A stretch of DNA of 64,000 bases from an uncultured Tenacibaculum sp. (GTDB lineage: Bacteria > Bacteroidota > Bacteroidia > Flavobacteriales > Flavobacteriaceae), in assembly GCA_947504185.1 (NCBI GenBank), contig CANNGJ010000002.1, positions 1 through 64,000 on the forward strand. Reading direction: 5' to 3'. Below the pieces are notes generated by a model. It saw only the letters and a program-made list of their open reading frames with translations, was not told where the DNA came from and made no database searches. Numbering within the stretch: position 1 is the stretch's first letter; each line of letters opens with the position of its first letter. Both the position numbers and the translations under genes were made by a program. Below, in pieces: positions 9,301 through 18,224 of this stretch.

Positions 9301-12300
9301 CTGATGTTGCTTCCCAAACTCCAGTAGTAGCAACTACTTTTGTAAACATATCATAATGTACCGTTGGATAAAACTCTATCATTGGGTTACCATTTGGGTC
9401 GTTTACTGTGGTTACATTCGGATCGTTTGATGATGTATAATATAATCTCGGTGCCCACTGAAGTGCCTTCCAATCGATATTTGACGTTGCTGTTACCTTA
9501 AACACATAAGTATCATTGGCTGCTACTGTTAGTGGAAGATTTAAATTTTCATTTACTATTTGTGTTGCTGCATAATTCTCTTCCCAAACTGGTGTAGTTG
9601 TTCCATTTGTGTTTACTTTTTCAACACTTACTGTAATTGCATCAGAAGTTAGTGGCTTTACTATTTGTCCTTCTATAATAACTTCTCCCGCAATAGGTAC
9701 TCCTGTAGTTTGTGCTGCTGATACTATAAATCCGTCAGATGCTTGGTATTGATATAAAGGTAAACCGTTTGCATCTACCAAACCATCTACATGTTGAGCA
9801 TAGGTAATTATGGGATTCCAAGTCACTACATCTCCTTCTCCATTAAAAATGGATTGTGATCTAAAATAAATGCGATCGCCTTTGTCAACTGTAATCGAAT
9901 CTAATCCTGGTATAATTGCTGCTGTAGTACCTGCTCCTATCTCTTGTGTCCATAATTCAGTCCCTTTATGTTGAATAGCTACTCGAACTCCATCTACCGA
10001 TGCAGTACTTAATGTAATTGGCGCTTCTACAGCTACTTTTCCATCAAAAGGAGCTTCCCATACACGAACCATATCTTGTAATGGAAATTGGTCGATATCA
10101 TTTTCTAATTCTTGTGGATCAATCGTAATTAAATTAGGGTCTATTCCTGCCGAAGAAGCCGCTATTGGACTTGGAGTATCTCCACTTGATAATGTAAAAG
10201 TTGGAACTCCATTTACAATATGATTAAAATATACTTGACCATTGTGTACTAAATCTATCAATCGATCTCCGTTCACATCTGAAAAATAAGTTTTCGTAGT
10301 AGACTTCGTATCTGTGTATTGTGCTCCTAAATACACTCCAAAATGAGATTCTATTCCATACGTATTTACTCGTGTTTTTGATTTCGAAAAATTGCTAGCA
10401 CCTATAATCGTTTGCTCTTCACCAAAAACGGTTTCTCCATCAGGTCCCGATTGGTTCATTCTAAAATACATAGTATCTCCTTTTACATATACTTTATCAG
10501 GTAGGTTATCTCCATCAATATCTATTAATGATAACATTCCTTCTCCTTTTGTTTGGCTGTGTCCGAAGTTAGCTCCTACAGTACTACTTTTACTATATAG
10601 TTTTAAATCGTTAGTACCAAAAGTAACTGCTAACCCAAAACCTCCTCCTGCACTCTTTGAACCAGAAATTGCTGAAGCTTTATCATTAAACTCATCTACA
10701 TTTACGACAAAATCTCCTCGTACATTGTCATCATGTGGTGTCCAATTTTCTATTGGTTTGTATGGATTGTAGATGGTTTCTCCTGTTCTAATCTCATCAA
10801 AATATTCAAATTCATGGTGGTTGAACTCATTTCCTGCAGCATCAAATTCTGTGATTTTTTGTAGTAATTTTTTATAAAAAGCGCCGTTGTCGTATTCTAA
10901 CTCATAATGACGAATATTTTGTCCATTAAACTTTACTTCTATCTTACCTAATAAATCGGCTGTTACTTGTTTAAATCCATATCGTGCATTAATGCTTATA
11001 TCTAAACGTTTTTCATAATTTGGTAAATCTCTATCTCTAGTAAATTTCACCTCATATTTTCCTTCAGTACTTCCGTGCCCTGTATAAGTAATTCTATCTA
11101 TATAAATATTATATCCTGGTACACTTCCTCCTTGTACTCCTACATCTTCTACTTTAGCACAGTGATAACGCACAAAATTGTTATTTAAATCTCGTACTTC
11201 TACCAATGCCCAATGAGCAATATTACCATCAGCATCTTTTAAAATAGAATTATCAACAATTCCTAAATTTTGACTTCCTCCATATGAATATCTTGTTCCT
11301 GATTTGTCAGTTACTTCCCACCAATAATTCGTTGGATTGTCTCCATGACGTATAATTCTATTAAAGCTTCCTTCTACTCTTGGATAAAATTGCTTTTCAG
11401 CAGTTCTTGGCTGTAACTCTCCTCTATGAGCTACAGGTGTTAACATTTGACCACCCATGGAATAGGTTTCTGTTTCTTCTGTAGTACTATATCTTGGTAC
11501 TCCCCAACGGGTATCTATAGAAATTGATGGAATTTGTAAATCCCAACCTATTCCTAACCATCCATTTCCGCCACTACTATTGTATTGTATTCCTAGTGAA
11601 GGTTGCATTCCTTGACGCCCTGCGGGTAAAGCAATCGGATAGCCAATAGCTGCCGATCCCATATTATTTGCGCTTGGTGGTTCAATAGTATTAACTGCTG
11701 CAGATGGATTCGCAGCTTTAATGTCTTTTATAGACGTTGGTGTAAATCCTGCTGTTTCTGGTGAGTCTGGAACTTTTATAATTCCATTAATCATATCCGT
11801 AAAATGTGTTGTTGTTGATACGATTTCTCCCTCCTTAATTTGCTTTTCATCTCTTTTTAAGGCTACCCAATGCTTACGTACTTCGTCGTAATAGTAGGTT
11901 TTGATATCTTTTATCGTATAACCTTCTGGGATCTTACTCTCGTCATATTCTAAAGCTATTTTTGCTTCTTTACTAAACTGAGTTCCGTGCGGTAAAAAGC
12001 GGTATCCTCTATGATTTTTAGTTACATTCACCATTCCCATATCTAAAGCAGGAATATCTACGGTACGTAATGCTGTAATTGAAATGTTTTTACTACTTTT
12101 TAAAGATCCTTTCGCAATTTCTATTTTCGCTCCATGTACAGATAAATCGAAACTTGTATTTGGTTGATAAGTCGCTATATTAAATGCCCCTCTTGGAGAA
12201 GCTATTTTATTTACAATATCTGCTTTTTGAACATTGTTAAATTGTACTTGCTGTACTATTGTTTCTCCATCTGCAAAAACAGTTTTTAATTCTGCTGACC

Positions 12301-12949
12301 ATACTTTTTCTGAATTATTTTTCTTGATAATTGTTTCAAAAGCACTATTTCTTGTTGGTATTTCAACGCCATCAATATATAATCTAGCTGTTGCACTATA
12401 CTTCCCATCTATAAACCCTTTTATATATCCTACGTTATTCGCATAAGCTTGATTTTGTGGTTGATTAATTACTAAAGTTCTTCCTAATGTTCCTTTCTTT
12501 TTTATCTTAATTCCTACATTTCGAACTTCATAGTGATAATCAACATTTTCAGGAAGGGTAAATCTGATATGATTGTTTCCTTTGTGTAACCAGTTTCTAT
12601 GTATTTGTTCTTCTTGTAAATTCCATTCTTGATTAAGTTTTACGAAATGCCCTCCGACTGCCAATTCATTATTAATACTATGAGAAATTCCTGTATGGTC
12701 TGAAATTCCATACAACTCATAAGTAAGATATACTTCTTCATCTGACTTTGGTAATTCTGACAGATTAATTGTAAAACTATTATCGGTTGGGCTATCTACT
12801 GGTTTATCTTCTGAAATTCCAATATATCCTTCTTTTTCTACAGCGGGATAATAGCGTACTGGATTTTTATTCTCTATTGAGCTGGTAGTTATATTGGCAT
12901 ACGAAGCCATAAAACTCCATAAAAATATGAGGCTTAATAAACGTTTCAT
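3374..12949 (-). CDS. Giant SpvB/VCBS/RHS protein with HEAGH metallopeptidase-like C-terminal toxin tip
   Basis: This 3191-residue polymorphic toxin starts with a Sec signal peptide (MKRLLSLIFLWSFMASYA). An SpvB-like region follows (GWLGIGWDLQIPSISIDTRW near residues 455-475). Next come calcium-binding-type VCBS/FG-GAP repeats such as DINGDGLPDK and DVNGDGLPDY (about 810-1760), then many YD repeats (about 1900-2800). A Gly/Asn-rich linker (about 2826-2873) precedes the RHS core (YYHPDHLGSSS to NPVIYVDPDGRD, ending near 2980). RHS cores of this type end in a DPxG self-cleavage motif, seen here. The remaining 210 residues form a variable tip with SLNHEAGHFIYN (H3137, E3138, H3141), a zinc metallopeptidase signature. 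The order resembles fused TcB and TcC subunits of Tc toxins. No type IX sorting domain is present. Targets are unknown. Confidence 0.9.
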   Translation of the reverse strand: MKRLLSLIFLWSFMASYANITTSSIENKNPVRYYPAVEKEGYIGISEDKPVDSPTDNSFTINLSELPKSDEEVYLTYELYGISDHTGISHSINNELAVGGHFVKLNQEWNLQEEQIHRNWLHKGNNHIRFTLPENVDYHYEVRNVGIKIKKKGTLGRTLVINQPQNQAYANNVGYIKGFIDGKYSATARLYIDGVEIPTRNSAFETIIKKNNSEKVWSAELKTVFADGETIVQQVQFNNVQKADIVNKIASPRGAFNIATYQPNTSFDLSVHGAKIEIAKGSLKSSKNISITALRTVDIPALDMGMVNVTKNHRGYRFLPHGTQFSKEAKIALEYDESKIPEGYTIKDIKTYYYDEVRKHWVALKRDEKQIKEGEIVSTTTHFTDMINGIIKVPDSPETAGFTPTSIKDIKAANPSAAVNTIEPPSANNMGSAAIGYPIALPAGRQGMQPSLGIQYNSSGGNGWLGIGWDLQIPSISIDTRWGVPRYSTTEETETYSMGGQMLTPVAHRGELQPRTAEKQFYPRVEGSFNRIIRHGDNPTNYWWEVTDKSGTRYSYGGSQNLGIVDNSILKDADGNIAHWALVEVRDLNNNFVRYHCAKVEDVGVQGGSVPGYNIYIDRITYTGHGSTEGKYEVKFTRDRDLPNYEKRLDISINARYGFKQVTADLLGKIEVKFNGQNIRHYELEYDNGAFYKKLLQKITEFDAAGNEFNHHEFEYFDEIRTGETIYNPYKPIENWTPHDDNVRGDFVVNVDEFNDKASAISGSKSAGGGFGLAVTFGTNDLKLYSKSSTVGANFGHSQTKGEGMLSLIDIDGDNLPDKVYVKGDTMYFRMNQSGPDGETVFGEEQTIIGASNFSKSKTRVNTYGIESHFGVYLGAQYTDTKSTTKTYFSDVNGDRLIDLVHNGQVYFNHIVNGVPTFTLSSGDTPSPIAASSAGIDPNLITIDPQELENDIDQFPLQDMVRVWEAPFDGKVAVEAPITLSTASVDGVRVAIQHKGTELWTQEIGAGTTAAIIPGLDSITVDKGDRIYFRSQSIFNGEGDVVTWNPIITYAQHVDGLVDANGLPLYQYQASDGFIVSAAQTTGVPIAGEVIIEGQIVKPLTSDAITVSVEKVNTNGTTTPVWEENYAATQIVNENLNLPLTVAANDTYVFKVTATSNIDWKALQWAPRLYYTSSNDPNVTTVNDPNGNPMIEFYPTVHYDMFTKVVATTGVWEATSDGSVTLTPEITITDTSLNGEAVVTIKKEQELVAKQTVTINAGIVTGLSPVNYTAVAGDTLYFDVFTSDADLAETLTGNMQLTGIVTETIAMGMMTKNDSFIFGPMYHNWGQFGYNGNRDRATQPINESELNIDSLTSGGSVDLGGASTADEMQNAYTAGGGQNLNEQKFIMLMPDTKENKWKGYDDMHWLKATTQSASRLGEDNIEVVNPATSGGAGARGIDKITKGYSVGISVSAGIGGSTALGETKAVTEFQDLNGDSYPDIITKNKVQYTKADGTLEASAKEVGTSYYNLSSNNAFGASYGGSPVTSKTQISTSTVPNGYVLNEETNDFEMSYVTQVDKIIESTFSMSVNGGISFNEETSKHSFTDINGDGLPDKVYNDGQVALNLGYKFADKEPWGYARIRDGKGEDFSAGLGFSIDDNSIAGGVGLSLSLAHGQNAVQDVNGDGLPDYFEKETNTIYLNTGNGFTQVSWSGINDIQENIAVGESANVAFTVCIPLPPPPLAPVSKLCFNPSANISHGASREKVSITDIDGDGYPDILTSKEDKMLEVRRSTIGRTNLLKGVKRPLGATFAVDYKRIGNTYEQPTDVWALAKVELTDGFEGDGADTMITEFEYEDGFYDRHERDFYGFKKVKSKQLNTEQGNAVYRAVVQEFKNDNYYEKGLLEREILQDESDNLYTESLNTFELKDVQTGTTLPDAFKQNDADAAFVASTEMQKNFYEGESTAQKSTRMTYNYDVLGNVIGYTDFGDDGSDDDISSTISYHSVLDKYIVGTPREITVIGNGQTLRKRATDINTSTGNVTQIRKYLASGGTATYDMEYDGFGNLTKMTRPENAAGERLSFEYQYDPEVQTYTTNVSNGYGYSSSSEYDYRFGQMLLSTDLNGQQMRYTIDDLGRIVTITGPFELANGKDYTIKFEYHPEAEVPWAKTNHYDPANEGNDLETVTFIDGLKRSLQVKKDGAIHTSANTADTEHMIVSGRIKFDAFGRATESYYPTLEGKGSESAFNPTFDNISPTKTTYDVLDRALTVTLPDNAVTSTEYGFGSDRDGQVQFSTRVTDANGIWKQSFTNVRGLTKAVQEQYSQGSDIWTSYKYNAINELVEVIDDQNNVINSKYDWFGRRTEVVHPDAGKTTYQYDLASNLTQKVTANIADANAGGITYQYDHERLTNINYPQNPQNDVTYTYGDAGAANFRAGRIVTQEDATGTQEFFYNELGAVIKNTRTIIVPDAEPLNYTTEWLYDTWNRVTEMNYPDGEKLEYTYNVGGLLHSFKGSKSGTDYNYVKQLGYDKFEQRVYLQYGNKTETFYTYEPERRRLQNMIAETATDRKMMDNHYTYDKVNNILKLENKAEIPTSNLMGSKTEYNYSYDDLYRLTNATGSNLGSNHENKYSLAMEYNSIHSITKKDQLHQFKGYDEEEWSPRNKTTYNYDYEYGNEQPHAPIHIGEQAYTYDKNGNQTGWTHDVSGQERQILWDEENRIKAIADNGALFSYVYDAGGERVLKSNGGGQTVAVNGKKAGGTGSIGNYTIYVNPYLVIRNGKATKHFYIESQRVTTKLVEASDGLLQTENVSTATDRIDYKAKKGRMMAALLKNYADLGLEVDKVDGEAGNSGQTPPNGNAYGHGNNGGGNDGNNGGGNNGGNGDGSGGTGGNGNNNEAFVYYYHPDHLGSSSYITDINGEVTQHIEYFAFGETFVEEHSNTDRTPYLFNGKELDEETGLYYYGARYYDAKTSVWQSVDPLAEKYPNRSPYEYAGSNPVIYVDPDGRDIINADKLRLSRYTKLLQKYISANRKYDGLSRKEIKSRYGKKGLSQSKHYNKRIRQTSRSVKTYTRRSNQTDKIMAKWKKESPNLYNKIDNMTVDLHLGVDGQSKGSLGTTKTNVELVNGNYVFNSREGTNAIAVQISSGVNISSKDSETGEYSLNHEAGHFIYNVENPKEYLKFKKDIVAKGEDYKGGHHKDAPTGKSAKEYGSKKDIKK

Positions 12950-12985
12950 TTTTCAATTTTTTTTAGGGTTAGTTGATTTCTTATT

Positions 12986-14920
12986 CTATTCTACAATTAG
13001 CTTTTTAACAACTGTTTCTTGGGGTGTTTTTAAAACTACCTCATACATTCCAGTTACTTTTAATATTTTTCCTTTTATAGTGGTTTTATATTTATTTTTT
13101 ACCGTATAAACATCTAATAGTCTACCAACGGAATTAAACACCTGTACTTCCATATTCGCTCTTTCAGCGATTTCTACATCTATACTATATTTTCCATCTT
13201 TTGTAGGATTCGGATAAAAGGTAAATGCACGGATATAACTATTGTCTACTAACACATCATCAGAATAAGAACATCCTGTATTTGTTGTTATTTTTAAACT
13301 ATATACTCCTGGTTTATCTACTTGAAAATTGGCTTCTGTACTTAAAACGTCTCCATTTTCATCTGTCCATTCATATGCTGTAATTACATCTGTGTTTGAT
13401 ATTTGTGCATTTAAGGGTAAGCTTTGTTCAAATTTCAAGATCTTATCTGCTCCCAAATCAACTGTAACTGCTTCTTGTTCTGTTATGGCATAAGTAGCTT
13501 TTACTGTATTTCCTAAACGGTCTTTTACTTCTAAAGTATAGTTCCCTTTTCCAATTTCTTGCAGGTTATTTTCTAATGTTTCGTCTTCTAAACTATTCCA
13601 TTCTCTTACCACTACATTATTACTTTTTAAAGTATATGAATAAGGTTTAATCCCTCCTTTTGACTCATATTGTAAACTTGTAATCCCTTCTGGACATACC
13701 TCTGGGTTTTCGTTTGATAAGGTTACTTCTAATGATTTTTTAATTGCTAAAGCAAAAACATCTTTGCCAGATTTATCTGCATCCCATTTTAAATCACTAA
13801 ATGTTAAAATTCCTTCTGGAGACAAAGTAGTGGCAACGATGTATTGATTGTTTTCAGAGGTAAATTCACCTGTTCCTTCTGAATCAATTACTAATACATA
13901 ATCTTCTTGATTATATTGCTTATCAAACATTTTTGACACCTGTATCTGTAATTCTGTTGATATATTTCGAGCCTTAGCTCCCGTTGATTTTAACATCCAA
14001 TGACGGTTAGTTAATGTAAGTTCTTCAATCTCTTTTCCTTTCAAAGTCCCCTTATTATCACCTATCACTAAAAAGTTTCTATCTTCAAAAACACTTGTGT
14101 TTTCTTTATTAGAATTTGCTTTTTTTGTCGCTGACAAAACCATAAACTCTTCTCCGTTTACTGAAGTAGATTGCTTTTGGTACAAATCCATTTCATCATC
14201 TCTTCCTATACCAATAATATTATGCGTGTAATTAGAATCTTCCTCACTATCCCAAACCACTTTTTTATTCGATGAAATATAATTATCACCACTTGTTAAA
14301 GTGATTCCATATTTTAACGCCAAGGCTGTCTCTATTTTTTGTCGTGTTTTTCCTCGTAAGCGTCTTTTATACGCTATAAGCTCTGCAATGCCTCCTTTAA
14401 AATAAGTATTTGCGGAATCTTTTAGAGTTACTCCTAGGTTTAAAAAAGTTCTTGGATTTTGTTGTGGATTTTTAGTACGATGTAACTGTAAATAGGTATG
14501 CAAAATTGCTTGATTATTTTCAGCTCCTTGATAATAAGTTTGCTTATCACTATTAAAAGCTCTTTTCGTAGTAAGCCCTAAATTAGACTCTTCTCCTTGT
14601 ACTCCCCATACTTCAGCTTCGGATGTAAGTGAGTTTTCAGATTTAAATACTGTAAAAACAGTTACCTGTGATAGATTAGAGATCGATTTATCTATTTCTA
14701 AATAGTCATCAACACCATTAAATGGAATTACCGAGTGGTAATTAATCATTTTTGAAGATGTTGTAAGTTCTTTTTCTTGGAAATCCTTTAAAGAAGTTCC
14801 GTAATACGATGTAGCTTCGGGGTTTAACTTCGATGCACTTACATGAACAAATGGTGTTTGACCGTTCATTATAAGCACCCAAAAAATACTCAACGCCAAA
14901 GCAAAGTAATTTTGCTTCAT
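12986..14920 (-). CDS. Cell-surface protein with type IX secretion sorting domain
   Basis: This 644-residue protein has an N-terminal signal peptide (cleavage probably after MNGQ). A laminin-G/concanavalin-like region follows (VIPFNGVDDYLEIDKS, about 46-200). The middle carries a region with GDNKGTLKG, an Ig/PKD-like domain around 400-560, and a C-terminal type A sorting domain starting FTFYPNPTKDGKYSIDVEI and ending VVKKLIVE. Such domains direct export by the type IX system and attachment to the cell surface. It lies 36 bases upstream of the giant RHS gene on the same strand, so both are probably co-transcribed. It may help display or export the RHS protein, which has no sorting domain; that link is inference. 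Confidence 0.85.
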   Translation of the reverse strand: MKQNYFALALSIFWVLIMNGQTPFVHVSASKLNPEATSYYGTSLKDFQEKELTTSSKMINYHSVIPFNGVDDYLEIDKSISNLSQVTVFTVFKSENSLTSEAEVWGVQGEESNLGLTTKRAFNSDKQTYYQGAENNQAILHTYLQLHRTKNPQQNPRTFLNLGVTLKDSANTYFKGGIAELIAYKRRLRGKTRQKIETALALKYGITLTSGDNYISSNKKVVWDSEEDSNYTHNIIGIGRDDEMDLYQKQSTSVNGEEFMVLSATKKANSNKENTSVFEDRNFLVIGDNKGTLKGKEIEELTLTNRHWMLKSTGAKARNISTELQIQVSKMFDKQYNQEDYVLVIDSEGTGEFTSENNQYIVATTLSPEGILTFSDLKWDADKSGKDVFALAIKKSLEVTLSNENPEVCPEGITSLQYESKGGIKPYSYTLKSNNVVVREWNSLEDETLENNLQEIGKGNYTLEVKDRLGNTVKATYAITEQEAVTVDLGADKILKFEQSLPLNAQISNTDVITAYEWTDENGDVLSTEANFQVDKPGVYSLKITTNTGCSYSDDVLVDNSYIRAFTFYPNPTKDGKYSIDVEIAERANMEVQVFNSVGRLLDVYTVKNKYKTTIKGKILKVTGMYEVVLKTPQETVVKKLIVE

Positions 14921-15186
14921 AGGTTAAAAAATAAAATGATTTTTGTTGCAATTCTTTTTTGTAAAAATCAAGCTAGCAAATTGATTATTACGTATATAAA
15001 GCTAAACAACTTTTTCCTATTTAACAAAACTTTAAGTAAAAAAACAATAAAAACTCAAGATAAAACAGCAAAAAATTTCAAGTAGCCTAGTGATAACCAT
15101 TGAGCATTTTTCATTTGCATTTTTTGCAAAAACTTTTTTTTTCATCCATTAATTTTTTCCTATATCTTTAACAGAAAGAGAAAGTT

Positions 15187-16725
15187 ATGCTTGTAAAAGT
15201 TTATGGAAGTGCTGTTTTTGGCATTGAAGCAACGACAATAACTGTTGAAGTAAATATTGATAAAGGTATTGGCTATCACTTGGTGGGTTTACCTGATAAT
15301 GCAGTTAAAGAAAGTTCTTATCGAATTTCAGCCGCATTAAATAATAACGGATACAAACTACCCGGAAAGAAAATAATTATCAATATGGCTCCTGCTGACA
15401 TTAAAAAAGAAGGTGCTTCTTACGATGTTACAATTGCCATGGGGATCCTCGCTGCATCCAAACAAATAAAATCAGAAAATATAGCAGATTATATTATTAT
15501 GGGAGAATTATCTCTTGATGGAAGTTTACAACCTATTAAAGGCGCATTACCCATTGCTATAAAAGCCAGAGAAGATGGATTTAAACACTTTATACTACCT
15601 AAAGAGAATGCTAAAGAAGCTGCTATCGTAAATGATTTGAAAGTTTATGGAGTTGATAATATCATGCAAGTTATTAATCATTTTAATGGAGATAAATTAC
15701 TTGAACCAACGACTGTCGATACTCGTGCTGAATTTTATAAGCATATCGATTTTCCTGAGTTCGATTTTTCTGATGTAAAAGGACAAGAAAGCATAAAACG
15801 CTGTATGGAAATAGCTGCAGCTGGCGGACATAATATTATTTTAATCGGTCCTCCAGGAGCTGGAAAAACAATGCTAGCAAAACGACTACCATCCATACTA
15901 CCTCCAATGACTTTGCATGAAGCTCTAGAAACTACAAAAATTCATTCGGTTGTTGGTAAAGTATCTAATTCAGGACTAATGTATCAACGTCCTTTTAGAA
16001 ATCCTCACCATTCTTGTTCTGACATCGCTTTAATTGGCGGGGGTAATAATTTACCACAACCAGGAGAAATTTCATTAGCACATAATGGAGTGTTATTTTT
16101 AGATGAACTACCCGAATTTAAAAGAGGCGCTTTAGAAGTGATGCGACAACCTTTAGAAGATAGAGAGGTAACAATATCAAGAGCTCGTTTTACAGTGAAC
16201 TATCCAAGTAGTTTTATGTTAGTAGCTAGCATGAATCCAAGTCCATCTGGTTATTTTAATGACGTAGATTCACCAATGACATCATCTCCTGCAGAAATGC
16301 AACGATACTTAAGTAAAATTTCTGGCCCTTTATTAGATCGTATTGATATCCATATTGAAGTAACGCCTGTTCCATTTGAAAAGTTAACTGAAGAACGAAA
16401 AGGAGAAGCATCAACTGAAATTAGAAAGCGGGTAATTGCAGCTAGAGAAATTCAAACAGTACGATTTAAAGAGTTTGAAAAAATTCATTACAATGCACAA
16501 ATGAGTGTTAAACAAATTCGGGAATTCTGTAAATTATCCGAAGAAAGTAAAACGCTTTTAAAAACAGCTATGGAAAAATTAAATTTATCCGCCAGAGCCT
16601 ATGATAGGATACTAAAGGTCTCAAGAACAATTGCAGATTTAGCTTCAACAAAAGACATTTCGTCTGACCATATTGCTGAAGCAATTCAATATAGAAGTTT
16701 AGATAGAGAGGGCTGGCTTGGATAA
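15187..16725 (+). CDS. comM: YifB/ComM family Mg-chelatase-like AAA+ ATPase
   Basis: This 512-residue protein has the usual length and order of the family. An N-terminal Lon-like domain (1-185) is followed by a Mg-chelatase AAA+ core with Walker A GPPGAGKT (221-228), Walker B VLFLDELPEF (about 302) and a C-terminal domain with the typical SARAYDRILKVSRTIADL. In other bacteria ComM is a hexameric helicase that extends branch migration during recombination of incoming DNA. A near -7 box TATCTTTA lies at 15163, 24 bases before the ATG. The 266-base divergent gap behind it is otherwise plain AT-rich DNA. Confidence 0.93.
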   Translation: MLVKVYGSAVFGIEATTITVEVNIDKGIGYHLVGLPDNAVKESSYRISAALNNNGYKLPGKKIIINMAPADIKKEGASYDVTIAMGILAASKQIKSENIADYIIMGELSLDGSLQPIKGALPIAIKAREDGFKHFILPKENAKEAAIVNDLKVYGVDNIMQVINHFNGDKLLEPTTVDTRAEFYKHIDFPEFDFSDVKGQESIKRCMEIAAAGGHNIILIGPPGAGKTMLAKRLPSILPPMTLHEALETTKIHSVVGKVSNSGLMYQRPFRNPHHSCSDIALIGGGNNLPQPGEISLAHNGVLFLDELPEFKRGALEVMRQPLEDREVTISRARFTVNYPSSFMLVASMNPSPSGYFNDVDSPMTSSPAEMQRYLSKISGPLLDRIDIHIEVTPVPFEKLTEERKGEASTEIRKRVIAAREIQTVRFKEFEKIHYNAQMSVKQIREFCKLSEESKTLLKTAMEKLNLSARAYDRILKVSRTIADLASTKDISSDHIAEAIQYRSLDREGWLG

Positions 16726-16801
16726 ATAGTTAAAATACTATTCTATAACTTAAAAATTAGTAATTTAGTAAGCTATTAAAGCAATAATTAAACTTACAAT
16801 A

Positions 16802-17809
16802 ATGAAAAAAATAGTTTGCTTAATGGCTGTTGCCATTGCGATGGTTTCTTGTAAAAAAGAACAAAACGATTTTGTTACTTTTTCAGGTAAAATCACCAAC
16901 AAAAATTCTGACTCAGTAGTCATTTCTAATCCTCAATTTAAATTTAAAAGAGTAATTAAAGTTGACGAGAACGGAATGTTTAAAGACACCATGAATGTTA
17001 AAGATGGTTTTTACCGTTTATTTGATGGTGGAGAATATGCTACTTTATACTTAAAAAATGGTGCTGATATTAACATGACTCTTGATACAAAAGAGTTTGA
17101 TGAAACTGTAACTTACACAGGTAATGGTTCTGACGAAAGTAATTTCATTGCAAAATCATCTTTAATGCAAGAAGAGTTATTTAACGATAAAAGTCTTTTT
17201 ACTTTACCAAAAGAAGAATTTGACACTAAAGTAAATGGATTTATCGATGGTTTCAATAAAAGAATTGAAGAAACTAAATTAGATTCTGCTTTTGTAGCAT
17301 CACAAAAGAAAAGCGTAACAGGCTTAAAAAGATACTTAGATAAAACACACGCAGATAAATTATACTTGGCTACAAAATTGGCTAGAGGTTCTGAATCTCC
17401 AAAGTTTGTTGATTACGAAAACTACAAAGGTGGTACAACTTCTTTAGACGATTTAAAAGGTAAGTATGTGTATATAGATATGTGGGCAACTTGGTGTAAT
17501 CCTTGTAAAAAAGAAATTCCTTTCTTACAAAAAGTAGAAAAACAATACCATGGTAAAAATATTGAGTTTGTAAGTATTTCTGTTGATCAAGAAAGAGATT
17601 ATGAAACTTGGAAAAAAATGGTGGCTGATAAAAACTTAAGTGGAGTTCAGTTATACTCTAAAAGAGATAAGAATTTTTCTGGAGCTTATAGAGTAAATAG
17701 TATTCCTCGTTTTATCTTAATCGACCCACAAGGAAATATTGTAGATGCCAATGCGCCTAGACCATCTAGCCCAAAATTAATTGAGCTATTTGATTCTCTA
17801 AAAATATAA
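16802..17809 (+). CDS. TlpA-like thioredoxin lipoprotein (DUF4369-type N-domain)
   Basis: This 335-residue lipoprotein has lipobox VAMVSC (Cys 17). Its N-terminal half (about 25-200) resembles the DUF4369 domain: beta strands, then a helical segment. Its C-terminal half (about 205-335) is a TlpA/ResA thioredoxin fold with active site WATWCNPCK (C232 and C235). The cis-Pro region is VNSIPRFILIDPQG. Such proteins reduce or rearrange disulfides in the periplasm. The gene stands alone between comM and a strong bidirectional terminator. Confidence 0.88.
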   Translation: MKKIVCLMAVAIAMVSCKKEQNDFVTFSGKITNKNSDSVVISNPQFKFKRVIKVDENGMFKDTMNVKDGFYRLFDGGEYATLYLKNGADINMTLDTKEFDETVTYTGNGSDESNFIAKSSLMQEELFNDKSLFTLPKEEFDTKVNGFIDGFNKRIEETKLDSAFVASQKKSVTGLKRYLDKTHADKLYLATKLARGSESPKFVDYENYKGGTTSLDDLKGKYVYIDMWATWCNPCKKEIPFLQKVEKQYHGKNIEFVSISVDQERDYETWKKMVADKNLSGVQLYSKRDKNFSGAYRVNSIPRFILIDPQGNIVDANAPRPSSPKLIELFDSLKI

Positions 17810-17829
17810 TTGATTATATTTTAGTCAAT

Positions 17830-17862
17830 AAAAAATCCCGCAACTAAGTTGCGGGATTTTTT
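17830..17862. terminator. Bidirectional intrinsic terminator
   Basis: A 15-bp perfect stem with a 3-base loop has GC core TCCCGCAAC / GTTGCGGGA, with A-run and T-run on either side. It serves the TlpA-like gene on the plus strand and the small membrane protein gene (ends 17865) on the minus strand. Confidence 0.92.
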
Positions 17863-17864
17863 AT

Positions 17865-18197
17865 TTATTCTTTTTTATTTAGCAATTTTTCTATTCTTTC
17901 GAGTCTTTCTTCAATATTTGAGTTTCTCCTATCTCTAGTAATAAAGTCTTGAAATAAACTAACGATAAAACTTAATAAAAAACCAGCTACAATAATGTTA
18001 TGAAGGAAATGAACTACTTGTGACACTCTTCTTTTAGGCTTGAAACTATCTGTAAACAGAATATTGATTGTATAAGGTAGAACTTCTTTATAACTCCAAA
18101 ATTTATTTGATTTGATAATATTCAACTCATTAAAATTTTCTTCTTTTAAGGATTTTAATTTATTTAATTCTTTCTTCAAAATCTCAATTGCAGTCAT
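17865..18197 (-). CDS. Small single-pass membrane protein, unknown function
   Basis: This 110-residue protein has a basic soluble N-terminal part (1-65), one membrane helix (NIIVAGFLLSFIVSLF, about 68-84), and a short charged C-terminal coiled coil (NIEERLERIEKLLNKK). No family recognised. A GGAGG sequence sits 7 bases before its ATG, which is a proper Shine-Dalgarno site and unusual among the genes here. It lies 27 bases behind another small membrane protein gene, so both are probably one transcript. Confidence 0.6.
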   Translation of the reverse strand: MTAIEILKKELNKLKSLKEENFNELNIIKSNKFWSYKEVLPYTINILFTDSFKPKRRVSQVVHFLHNIIVAGFLLSFIVSLFQDFITRDRRNSNIEERLERIEKLLNKKE

Positions 18198-18224
18198 ATC
18201 AAATCCTCCATTTAATTCAAATGC

